The notes under the pieces: generated by a model
Seen by the model: only the letters and a program-made list of their open reading frames with translations
Told to the model about the DNA's origin: nothing
Database searches by the model: none
Made by a program: the position numbers and the translations under genes
NCBI GenBank assembly: GCA_022571535.1
Contig: JACZXR010000125.1
Coordinates: 1 to 6,878, forward strand
DNA from: Deltaproteobacteria bacterium
GTDB taxonomy: Bacteria > Desulfobacterota > Binatia > UBA9968 > CAXXLF01
Direction: 5' to 3'
DNA length: 6,878 bases
Shown here: piece by piece, positions 1 through 6,039 of the stretch
Layout of the letters: each line of letters opens with the position of its first letter
Numbering within the stretch: the first letter of the stretch is position 1

Positions 1-31
1 AAGATGCCTCTTTACCCCGTGCCACAGAACG

Positions 32-184
32 CCCCGTGCGTAAGCGCGGGGATGAACCCCGATCCAACTCCGTCGTGATAAAACGATGCGTCCCCATTCC
101 AACACGGTTGGAGCGAGGTGAATGTTCCGACCTCCCTGTAAGGGCAGCGCCCCAAAGCCACGGACGTAAGTCCGTGGTACGGGG
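32..184 (+). other. Hairpin-rich non-coding segment; possible IS200/IS605-type right end with TnpB guide-RNA region
   Basis: Five short hairpins follow one another. They are 32-39/44-51 (8 pairs, one G-U, GTAA loop), 71-76/83-88 (6 pairs, one wobble), 98-103/107-112 (6 pairs, 3-base loop), 134-137/141-144 (4 pairs) and 158-165/170-177 (8 perfect pairs, GTAA loop). The last is extended outward by CCCC 150-153 with GGGG 181-184 across unpaired bases. An alternative stem CGGGG 47-51 with CCCCG 57-61 competes with the first. Known of the family: IS200/IS605 elements end in subterminal hairpins with mid-stem bulges, and the 3' part of tnpB encodes a structured guide RNA running to the right end. 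Inference: this is such an end, with tnpB to the left of the window. No TnpB protein sequence can be seen in the first 35 bases, so the assignment is tentative. It could also be a bidirectional terminator or an unrelated structured RNA. Confidence 0.35.
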
Positions 185-185
185 T

Positions 186-1058
186 TTACTTTGGAGAATA
201 GTATTCCTGCTTTGGAGAATAGTGGTCCTGCTTGGGAAGATCCGTCGATATAACTGGAGTTATCGGGGCGGTGAGTACGCTCGACTCCCTTGTGGGTGAG
301 ATGATTGTTGACTGGTCGTTTTTGGGTTCAGTTGCCCCTATATCCTTTACAGCCTGCTCGGCCTCGCCCTCGGTGATATTCTGTCGCCCTTCTTTTTTTA
401 AGGCTAGGCCAGGATCTGATTCCTCTACGATTTTGTCAGCATCGGCCTGGGTAACGGTGTCTTGTCTGACCTGGATTCCAGTCGCCGCGCTACCCTCAAT
501 GGTGATCCGTGCAAGGGGGGTAAGAGAAATAGGGGGTCGCCCTGCAGGAATGACAAAGGCGGAGCCCTCGATGAGAATAAAGATGCTTTGGGCCAAGGCA
601 ACATTGTATTGGGCAAAGATGGTCGTCCCACGAATACCTGCAATGGCGTTGGGTGTGCGAATGTGGATTTCATCTCCCGGGCTTAAGAGCTTGTGAAGCA
701 CGTTAACAAGAATGCTGCCTGAGGACAGGTCATGAATGGATCGACTGGCGCCGCTGGGAAGTAATTCCTCGTGGACTTTGAGACGAGAAAGCTCACGCAC
801 TGTGACAGTACTTTTGCCACCAAAGAGGATCCTAGCCAGAGCTCTCGCTCGGGTATCAATGGTATCGCGTAGTACGAGGTTGTCTCTAAAACGTAGAACG
901 TTCTGATCGCCCTCGCGGGTCAACTGCGCCTGGCCCTTGAGAGCTGTCACAACACCTACCGATTGTTGAGATGAAACAAGGCCTGGGATGATCAGGGACA
1001 AAGAGAGGACAAGACTGCACATTCCAGGTGTGTGGTTTTTCAGAGATAATCTCAACAT
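186..1058 (-). CDS. Exported FecR-domain protein
   Basis: A 290-residue protein with a hydrophobic N-terminal segment (about residues 12-30), most simply a signal peptide with cleavage near LVSSQQ. It then has a FecR-type domain (about 33-165). The hallmark is the motif IRTPNAIAGIRGT at 133-145, which matches the family pattern 'TP.a..avRGT'. Known of the family: FecR domains sit in the periplasm. The classical protein is a sigma regulator with an N-terminal membrane helix, but stand-alone exported FecR proteins like this one have no assigned partner and may bind surface polysaccharide or envelope components. No sigma factor or TonB receptor gene is nearby, so a FecR-FecI role is not supported. 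The C-terminal third (about 190-290) is polar, low in complexity and ends in a short tandem repeat. The ATG at 1058 is preceded by a Shine-Dalgarno sequence GAGGTGAG (1071-1064). The stop codon lies directly beside the hairpin segment to the left, so the natural C-terminus may have been altered there. Confidence 0.85.
   Translation of the reverse strand: MLRLSLKNHTPGMCSLVLSLSLIIPGLVSSQQSVGVVTALKGQAQLTREGDQNVLRFRDNLVLRDTIDTRARALARILFGGKSTVTVRELSRLKVHEELLPSGASRSIHDLSSGSILVNVLHKLLSPGDEIHIRTPNAIAGIRGTTIFAQYNVALAQSIFILIEGSAFVIPAGRPPISLTPLARITIEGSAATGIQVRQDTVTQADADKIVEESDPGLALKKEGRQNITEGEAEQAVKDIGATEPKNDQSTIISPTRESSVLTAPITPVISTDLPKQDHYSPKQEYYSPK
189..236 (-). repeat. 21-bp tandem repeat at the 3' end of the FecR-domain gene
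   Basis: Two 21-base units, 189-209 and 210-230, differ only at the AT/GG pair in the middle of GTATTC versus GTGGTC. They are followed by a partial third copy (231-236). On the minus strand they encode PKQDHYS and PKQEYYS, then PK and the stop. Because the unit is a multiple of three, copy number can change without a frameshift. Confidence 0.8.
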
Positions 1059-1063
1059 GTATT

Positions 1064-1120
1064 CTCACCTCATTTAGTTTTGCCTTCTTTAATCGTACAG
1101 AGATTCTTCTCCCCTAGCAA
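1064..1120 (-). promoter_or_regulatory. Candidate sigma-70 promoter and ribosome binding site of the FecR-domain gene
   Basis: On the minus strand, TTGCTA (1120-1115) as -35 and TACGAT (1097-1092) as -10 are separated by 17 bases. Each matches the consensus at 4 of 6 positions. The ribosome binding site GAGGTGAG (1071-1064) is well placed before the ATG at 1058. The 103-base gap to the upstream permease gene leaves room for an independent promoter, so the two genes need not be one operon. The promoter call is weak and the ribosome binding site is good. Confidence 0.35.
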
Positions 1121-1161
1121 TGTTCTGATCAATCGCCCTCCGCAAGAAGTCCCGATAAGGT

Positions 1162-1902
1162 CTACAACACTGATTTTCGGATTAAATTAAGCCCGATAAG
1201 AAGCAAACCCGAGAAGATGCATTTGCGAAAGACTGCTTGTGAAACCCGGTCGCGTACCCATTTACCGATAGCCATTCCAGCAAGTGCCGGCACGATGGCA
1301 AAAATGGAAAACAAGAGAACCTCGGAGTCGAGGGCATTTTGGTCGATCAGCACACCGATCCAGATCACGGTTGAAATAACGCCTGTGAAGGCTGTGGCCT
1401 GAATGAACCTGTCTTTGTCGAGACCGAGTGCTTGGAAATAGGCGATCGTGAGGAGGTGGAGAGTCCCCGTTGCCCCGGTCAGCGTGCCCGAGACAAAACC
1501 AATTACAGGGGAAAGCACCGATTCGTGCCGAGCAGAGATGCTGACCGTTACTCTGAGAAAGTTCATCAGTGCAAAAGTGCACAGGACGACGCCAAGGGCC
1601 GTCGTCAGGATAAGCGGGTTGACATGAAACAAGGCTATCGTGCCCAGCCAAATACCAACACATCCAGTTGCGTTTAAAATCCATAACCGACGTATCATAC
1701 CCACGACGTTTCCTCCCTGATATGCCTGCAAGAGATTAGAAACGAGCGCCGGGATAACCATGAGTGGAATCAGTTCGCGCAAACCAAGCACGTTGCTCAG
1801 GATTGCAAGTGGCACGGTCATCTGGCCGATACCGACGGCACCTTTGGAAATCCCACCAATCAGGAAGGAGGCGAAAATGAGTGTGATCAGGGAGGCGCCC
1901 AA
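1162..1902 (-). CDS. TauE/SafE (TSUP) family membrane permease
   Basis: A 246-residue, very hydrophobic protein with about eight predicted membrane segments (near 5-26, 40-60, 73-93, 97-117, 130-155, 166-187, 195-213 and 228-242). It shows the internal duplication of the TSUP fold. The first half carries SKGAVGIGQMTVPLA (19-33) and the second carries GFVSGTLTGATGTLHLL (135-151), each the Gly-rich motif of its half. Known of the family: these proteins move small sulfur compounds or organic acids (sulfite, sulfoacetate, taurine-derived ions) across the inner membrane. The substrate cannot be read from sequence, and no sulfur-metabolism gene is adjacent. The usual family length is about 240-270 residues, so it is complete. 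The start is a TTG at 1902. No ATG or GTG lies upstream in frame before a stop at 1995-1993, and I see no strong ribosome binding site, so the exact start is uncertain, but the first membrane helix begins where the family expects it. Confidence 0.85.
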   Translation of the reverse strand: MGASLITLIFASFLIGGISKGAVGIGQMTVPLAILSNVLGLRELIPLMVIPALVSNLLQAYQGGNVVGMIRRLWILNATGCVGIWLGTIALFHVNPLILTTALGVVLCTFALMNFLRVTVSISARHESVLSPVIGFVSGTLTGATGTLHLLTIAYFQALGLDKDRFIQATAFTGVISTVIWIGVLIDQNALDSEVLLFSIFAIVPALAGMAIGKWVRDRVSQAVFRKCIFSGLLLIGLNLIRKSVL

Positions 1903-2355
1903 GTGCTTATAGGAAAAATGATAGGAATTTGCTTTGAGGTGCAGCTGACAAAAACCCGAGAATTTCCGAAACGGCCACCCGTCAGTCCGCCTTCAAAGGC
2001 ACCAGGCGGCAGCTGAAGAGAGACTACCCGATTATTGTAATATCCTCAACCTGACCCCATACCCGAGCTAACTTCCCCATTTGAAATTTCGTAGAAACAG
2101 GAAAACCAATCAGGGATCTTTGGAAATCTTCGGGCAGAAATGCCTTATAGGGCATATTTGCCTATAACGGAGGGGGAGATTCATCTCCCTCTTACGTTCA
2201 TTAATATTCCACCTTGTTCCCGATTGTTCCCTCAATTCACTTCGAGAAGAAGACCGTTGGCCAATGCTCAACTGGCATGATTGATGCGATGCCTAAAACT
2301 AAACCTAAAATGTTTCCCCTTTTCCCCGTCACTGATTGTGAAAGGTAAATCAAGT
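1903..2355. other. Divergent intergenic region without genes, containing two dyads
   Basis: This 453-base stretch separates the minus-strand permease from the plus-strand propeller gene. I see no coding sequence. It holds ATGCC-N6-GGCAT at 2140-2155, whose GGCA (2151-2154) can also pair with TGCC at 2159-2162. It also holds a hairpin or dyad GGGAGA-TTCA-TCTCCC at 2174-2189, and a CCGCC/GGCGG pair (1987-1991 with 2005-2009) nearer the permease. The octamer GCAGCTGA occurs twice (about 1942 and 2009). The dyads at 2140 and 2174 lie about 120-150 bases upstream of the expected start of the sigma-54 promoter, a normal distance for an enhancer-binding protein. Confidence 0.4.
2273..2288 (+). promoter_or_regulatory. 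Candidate sigma-54 promoter for the propeller protein gene
   Basis: TGGCATG, four bases, then ATGCG gives the required GG (2274-2275), ten bases, GC (2286-2287), close to the consensus TGGCACG-N4-TTGCA. Transcription would begin near 2299, leaving a leader of about 57 bases before the ATG at 2356. This also argues against the upstream in-frame ATGs at 2281 and 2284, which overlap the promoter. No convincing sigma-70 promoter was found here. Confidence 0.45.
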
Positions 2356-4569
2356 ATGAGATTAAAAGATTTCATTTCCCTCGGATCTTTCGCCATTTTT
2401 CTTGCGATGGTCCTTGGGGCACAGACGACCAACGCGGCCCTGATCTTTGAACATCCCAATCCTCAGGCAGGGGCTAACTTCGGCGCGGCCATAGCAGAGG
2501 TCGGTGATGTCAACGGAGATGGGATTCCCGATCTTCTAGTCGGTGCACCGTTGCAAGACGTCGATGGCAGGACCGACCAAGGCCAGGCCTTTGTAATCAG
2601 CGGTGACGACGGCATGCTCCTCTTCACCCTAGACAATCCGACCCCCCAGGCAGGCGCACAGTTCGGCAGCGCGCTGGCCCGCACTGGCGATATCGACAGG
2701 GATGGTAAGCTCGATTTTCTGGTCAGTGCACCAGGGCAAGATGTGGGTCTTTGCGGAAAATTTGTTGGTACCAGCGGTTGCAGCGTCGGCCAGGCCTTTG
2801 TCTTTAGCGGTTCAGATGGCAGCCTGCTTCTTACTCTTAACCATCCCACGCCTGGAGCGGGGAGCTTCTTCGGTTCCGCGGTTGCCTCGGCCGGCGACTT
2901 GACTGGCGACTCGATCCCTGAACTGATCGTAGGTGCGCCCGGACAGAGCATTGGAGTCTTTGTCCCAAGCCAGGCCTTCGTCTTCAATGGTAAAACTGGC
3001 ACCCTTCTCTTAACCCTCAACGATCCTAATCGTCCCGAGATCGAATCCCTAATTGGACTGACCTTTGGCTCGGTCGTTGCCTCGGCTGGTGATCTGGGAG
3101 GTACAGAGACACTCGATATAATTGTTGGTGACGCGCAGCAGGATGTTGGAGGGAACACAGATCAGGGGCAGATTTCAGTATTCAGCGGCGACAACGGGTA
3201 CCTGCAACTTACTCTGAATCATCCAGCCCCACAGGCAAATGCCCTTTTCGGTGCCTCTGCGGCGTCGATCGGAGATGTCAATGACGATACAGTTCCAGAC
3301 CTCATCGTGGGTGCCCCGGGACAGAATGTGGCAGGAAATCCCGGTCAAGGTCAAGCCTACATCTTCAGCGGTGACAACGCCGAACTGCTTTTTACCCTCG
3401 ATAATCCAACGCCATTGGCATACGCGGACTTCGGCTTCGCCGTCGCCTCGGTGGGTGACGTCAACGACGATGCAATTCCGGACCTTATCGTGGGTGCCCC
3501 GGGACAAAAAGTAGGGGAAAATTCCGGACAAGGACAGGCCTATGTTTTCAGTGGCGCCGACGGCTCTTTGCTCTTTACCCTCGATAACCCAACGCCGCAG
3601 GCATATGCGGACTTTGGCTTCGCCGTCGTCTCAGGCGGCGATTTAGACGGAGATGGGATCCCAGACCCCGTCATAGGGGCGCCGTTCCAAGACGTGGGGC
3701 CAAATCCGCTCCAGGGACAACTCTCTTCACCTGCTGCCGACGAGGCACTGATCCCGGACGGGGGAACAGAACCGCCGGTCACCGAAGGTCCGGATCTTGT
3801 CGGTGCATTTACCAAAGTAGAGCGCAAGACGAGCAGTAAGGGCGACTCTCTGAGCTTCACCCTTTCGGTCACGAACACTGGTAATAAAGCAACCAGCGAA
3901 GGGTTCACGGTGGACTTCTATCTGTCGGAAGACAGTATCCTCGATATCTTTGACAAGCTGGTCTTCAGTAAGACCATCAAGGTCAAAGGCACCAAGGGAA
4001 CGATTCAACCCGGAAACAGCATTAATATCTCGAAGACCCTCAAGGAATCGGGGCAAGGAAAACTCCTCATAGCATTCGTCGATTCCAAAACAACCATCAC
4101 GGAGACCAACGAGGAAAACAACATCACGGTGGAAGCGCCACTGGGAGAAGCGTCACCGGCGGGAGAACCACTGGCAGAAGAACCTCCGCCGGAAGAACCG
4201 ACGACTACGGATATTTGCACGACAAAGATACAGGCAATCACGCTCAAGTACACCGGACCCGACATCTCAGGGGCGACTGTGTTGATCACCGCAGATAAGT
4301 TAAAGAAGACAACGGTCGTATTTGGTGCAATCAACCTGACTTCTGGGACCATTCTGTCATCACCGGGCGAAAACGGGTTTAGCATCGATGCGACAGTACA
4401 CAGACAGAGCGAGCTCGGTTCCAAGACGCGAATCCGCATCAACGGCGTGGAGGAAGTGCTGCATACGAGCTGCTCCACACCCGTTGAGGCAGAGAAGCCG
4501 GCTCCACTGGACAAGCCTAAGGGTGACCCGTCGCCGAACTGGTTCGTGGTGAACTTTACGCAGAAGTAA
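2356..4569 (+). CDS. Exported seven-bladed FG-GAP propeller protein with CARDB and Cys-paired C-terminal domains
   Basis: A 737-residue secreted protein. The signal peptide is residues 1-27 (cleavage near TNA/A). Seven FG-GAP blades have FG at 42, 103, 171, 237, 298, 359 and 420, each followed by GD..xDxxxD and (I/L)VGAP, as in integrin alpha propellers. Calcium-loop acids are intact in blade 1 (D51, N53, D55, D59) and blade 7 (D429-D437) but lost in blade 4. Blade 7 lacks the usual YVFSG strand, and the N-terminal strand LIFEHPNP could close the ring. A CARDB adhesion-type domain covers about 480-595, with its NEENNITV end. A Pro/Glu-rich linker spans about 596-618. The C-terminal domain (621-737) has a 'C..ITLKYTG' start and HTSCSTP at 703-709. 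It resembles a domain of unknown function of other secreted bacterial proteins (DUF7467-like, from memory). The likely role is surface adhesion or matrix binding; the ligand is unknown. ATG 2356 is chosen because AAAGGT (2341-2346) precedes it and the signal peptide begins there. No sortase or PEP-CTERM anchor is seen. Confidence 0.9.
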   Translation: MRLKDFISLGSFAIFLAMVLGAQTTNAALIFEHPNPQAGANFGAAIAEVGDVNGDGIPDLLVGAPLQDVDGRTDQGQAFVISGDDGMLLFTLDNPTPQAGAQFGSALARTGDIDRDGKLDFLVSAPGQDVGLCGKFVGTSGCSVGQAFVFSGSDGSLLLTLNHPTPGAGSFFGSAVASAGDLTGDSIPELIVGAPGQSIGVFVPSQAFVFNGKTGTLLLTLNDPNRPEIESLIGLTFGSVVASAGDLGGTETLDIIVGDAQQDVGGNTDQGQISVFSGDNGYLQLTLNHPAPQANALFGASAASIGDVNDDTVPDLIVGAPGQNVAGNPGQGQAYIFSGDNAELLFTLDNPTPLAYADFGFAVASVGDVNDDAIPDLIVGAPGQKVGENSGQGQAYVFSGADGSLLFTLDNPTPQAYADFGFAVVSGGDLDGDGIPDPVIGAPFQDVGPNPLQGQLSSPAADEALIPDGGTEPPVTEGPDLVGAFTKVERKTSSKGDSLSFTLSVTNTGNKATSEGFTVDFYLSEDSILDIFDKLVFSKTIKVKGTKGTIQPGNSINISKTLKESGQGKLLIAFVDSKTTITETNEENNITVEAPLGEASPAGEPLAEEPPPEEPTTTDICTTKIQAITLKYTGPDISGATVLITADKLKKTTVVFGAINLTSGTILSSPGENGFSIDATVHRQSELGSKTRIRINGVEEVLHTSCSTPVEAEKPAPLDKPKGDPSPNWFVVNFTQK

Positions 4570-4577
4570 TTCAATGT

Positions 4578-4712
4578 AAACCCCGCCTCTTGAGGCGGGC
4601 ACAAAGCCGATGGGGTTTCCCCCGTGGAGTCGCGGTCCATTACTCCACAGGGGGGGGAGAAGCGGCAGCTCTCCCCTTTGGTCGAACACGGGGATTCAAA
4701 CCCCGTGTTCGA
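4578..4712 (+). other. Array of four hairpins between the propeller gene and the amidohydrolase gene
   Basis: Nearly the whole gap folds. Hairpin 1 pairs 4582-4589 with 4592-4599 (CCCGCCTC/GAGGCGGG), and AAACCCC 4578-4584 can instead pair with GGGGTTT 4612-4618. Hairpin 2 pairs 4619-4630 with 4642-4654, twelve pairs with one bulged A. Hairpin 3 pairs GGGAGA 4655-4660 with TCTCCC 4670-4675. Hairpin 4 is a perfect 12-pair stem, 4682-4693 with 4701-4712, with loop ATTCAAA. The first hairpin is right after the propeller stop and may help end transcription, but no T-run follows any stem, so none is a typical intrinsic terminator. Hairpin 4 ends 17 bases before the ribosome binding site of the next gene. 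Possible identities are a structured leader or small RNA, or a small non-coding mobile or REP-like repeat. Confidence 0.5.
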
Positions 4713-4729
4713 TATAACTTGATTCTGGC

Positions 4730-4738
4730 AAGGAGGAG
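4730..4738 (+). promoter_or_regulatory. Strong ribosome binding site of the amidohydrolase gene
   Basis: AAGGAGGAG is a near-perfect Shine-Dalgarno sequence a few bases before the ATG at 4742, and it fixes that start. It lies just downstream of the last hairpin of the array. Confidence 0.85.
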
Positions 4739-4741
4739 AAC

Positions 4742-5547
4742 ATGATCACCTGCGAAGGAGAAACCATAGAGGTCATCGATGCCCATTCGCATATGGGGGA
4801 GAGGCGCAAGCTCGCCATCCACCAGATTCCAGCTATCATGAAGTTTATGGCGGAGGACATGATAAGGGACATGGATGAGGCGGGAGTGGATAAGGTCGTG
4901 ACCTTTGCTATCGGCATGGGGGAACCCTCAGACTATCGTGAGACTAATGAATATATCGCCACGGCAATGAAAAAGAACCCGGAGCGCATCATCGGATTCA
5001 TAGGCTCAGCCCCGCCTTTGGGGAAAAACACACTTTGGAGGTGTTGGAAGAGGGCGTAAAGCTGGGCCTCAAGGGAATCAAGATCCATCCATTGATCGAA
5101 AAGATCCCTGCCAATGACAGGGAGAAAGTCTATCCGCTCATGGAAGCGGCGCAGCACCACGGTCTGGTGGTTCTCTTCCACTGCGGTCTGGGAGATTTCG
5201 CCAGCCCCAAGAGGCTCGGTGAGGTGGCCAGGGACTTTCCTAAACTGACCCTCATTATGGGTCACTCAGGTTTGGTAGAGGGGGTGCGAGAAGTGATAGA
5301 GCTGGCCAAAAAATACAAAAATGTCTACATGGACAGCTCCGGTGTCGGCTGGCTACCTTTTTTCTGTGAATCCATTGTGTGGGCGGGAGCCGACCGCGTC
5401 ATGTACGGCTCTGACCACCCCTTTAACCCTATGGATTGGGAGATTCAAAAGATCGTCAAGCATGCCCAGGGCCATTTGAAGCTCAAGATCGAGGACCTGC
5501 GTAACATTATGGGAGGAAACATCAAGAGACTGCTCAAGATGGACTAA
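4742..5547 (+). pseudogene. Amidohydrolase-2 family metal-dependent hydrolase, split by a one-base frameshift
   Basis: Read across the break, this is a complete 268-residue TIM-barrel amidohydrolase of the amidohydrolase-2 family (hydrolases and decarboxylases acting on C-N, C-C or C-O bonds). Visible metal-site residues are the HxH motif at H15/H17 (DAHSH), H116 in GIKIHP, H147 in LFHCG, H175 in MGHSG and D225 in YGSDHPF. The substrate is unknown. The first frame runs from the ATG at 4742 to a stop at 5057-5059. Homology leaves it at about residue 94 and continues one frame back, reaching TLEVLEEG and onward to the stop at 5545-5547. The break lies at GGGGAAAAA (5020-5028): one extra G or A there restores a continuous reading frame. 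Both halves are otherwise intact, so this is a very recent mutation, a sequencing error in a homopolymer, or -1 slippage. As printed it gives only a truncated 105-residue product lacking most of the active site. Confidence 0.85.
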
Positions 5548-5665
5548 GTGGGGTAATATTGGTCCGGATTCTATTCAAAGAAAAGTGAGTTCAATGAGAC
5601 AGATAACCAGTAGCGATGAGCCGCGAGAGTCTAGCGCAAGTCGGCTCCACCCGTTGGTTGGTCAA

Positions 5666-5961
5666 CTACAGTTCTAGAATGCCTCTGGCTGCATGCCAGA
5701 CTCTGGCAATCTCAATGATTTGTTCTTCGGGCTTGATCCTGTACACGATTCGACAGGGTTGCGAAGTACCTCTCGGATTTGGGCATCGTTAAACTCGGGA
5801 ACAATCCTGCCTGATTCCGGAAACCTGGGCAGCCGCTCTAGGAGTTGGAATATGCTCCGCACAAACCTTTGAGCCGTGGCAGGATTATCTTCGGCGATGT
5901 AATCAGCAAGGTTCTTAAGGTCGAACCAAGCGGTGGGGGCCCAAATCAGTCCGTAAGCCAC
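5666..5961 (-). pseudogene. ParE/RelE-superfamily toxin with a one-base frameshift near its C-terminus
   Basis: The N-terminal 69 residues match the ParE-type toxin pattern: IWAPTAWFDLKNLADYIAED at 6-25, then LERLPRFPESGRIVPEF at 41-57 and IREVLRNP at 62-69. In the printed frame the end is non-homologous and stops at 5674. One frame over, the minus strand reads RIVYRIKPEEQIIEIARVWH and then AARGILEL to a stop at 5668-5666, exactly the conserved end of the family. The loss is one C (G on the plus strand) in the run at 5756-5758; restored, the protein has 98 residues. Known of the family: these toxins poison DNA gyrase or cleave mRNA on ribosomes, and are neutralised by a partner antitoxin. The GTG start at 5961 overlaps the end of an antitoxin remnant by 16 bases, the normal translational coupling, and AGAGAGGAA lies upstream. 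As printed it is probably inactive. Confidence 0.85.
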
Positions 5962-6038
5962 TCGGCAAATTCCTCTCTGACTCGATTATGAGGAATGTCC
6001 CTACCCTCGTCGAGCTCCCGCAGCCCCTTACGCGCAAG
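5946..6038 (-). pseudogene. C-terminal remnant of the antitoxin paired with the ParE-type toxin
   Basis: Thirty in-frame codons read LARKGLRELDEGRDIPHN and continue to REEFAEWLTD and a TGA at 5948-5946, overlapping the toxin start. The pattern 'GL.ELDeGr.IPHe.V..E...WL' is typical of the end of Phd/YefM-like or related antitoxins encoded just before ParE-type toxins; the exact family is uncertain because the DNA-binding N-terminal half is missing. An in-frame TAG at 6041-6039 closes the frame, and homology is lost at about the same place where the plus-strand HigB remnant begins. No start codon or ribosome binding site remains, so the remnant cannot make a working antitoxin. Confidence 0.7.
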
Positions 6039-6039
6039 C

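Noticed and set aside
245..255. TCGATATAACT repeated at 4709-4719
   Set aside because: An 11-base match between two places in a window of this size is expected by chance, and the contexts (inside a gene versus beside a hairpin) do not agree.
36..299. Plus-strand open frame of 87 codons across the left hairpin segment
   Set aside because: It overlaps the hairpins and the well-supported FecR-domain gene on the other strand, and has no recognisable domain or ribosome binding site.
2281..2355. Upstream in-frame ATGs (2281, 2284) as starts for the propeller protein
   Set aside because: They overlap the candidate sigma-54 promoter, lack a ribosome binding site, and would place 25 polar and Cys-containing residues before a clean signal peptide.
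2463..3158. Long minus-strand open frame inside the propeller gene
   Set aside because: It is a shadow of the repetitive, GC-biased coding strand; its sequence simply mirrors the FG-GAP repeats and has no family features. The same holds for the minus-strand frame at 4005-4640.
4619..4676. Hairpins 2 and 3 of the second array as intrinsic terminators
   Set aside because: They are followed by G-rich or mixed sequence rather than a T-run on the plus strand, and no minus-strand gene needs a terminator there.
4689..4705. CGGGG-ATTCAAA-CCCCG resembles a tRNA T-arm
   Set aside because: The loop register does not give the TTC-R-A-N-Y loop with the closing G-C pair on either strand, the stem continues to 12 pairs, and no acceptor, D or anticodon arm is found around it.
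5618..5647. GAGCCG/CGGCTC stem in the gap between the amidohydrolase and the ParE-type toxin, as a terminator
   Set aside because: The loop is 18 bases, the stem is only six pairs and no T-run follows on either strand, so it is not a convincing terminator.
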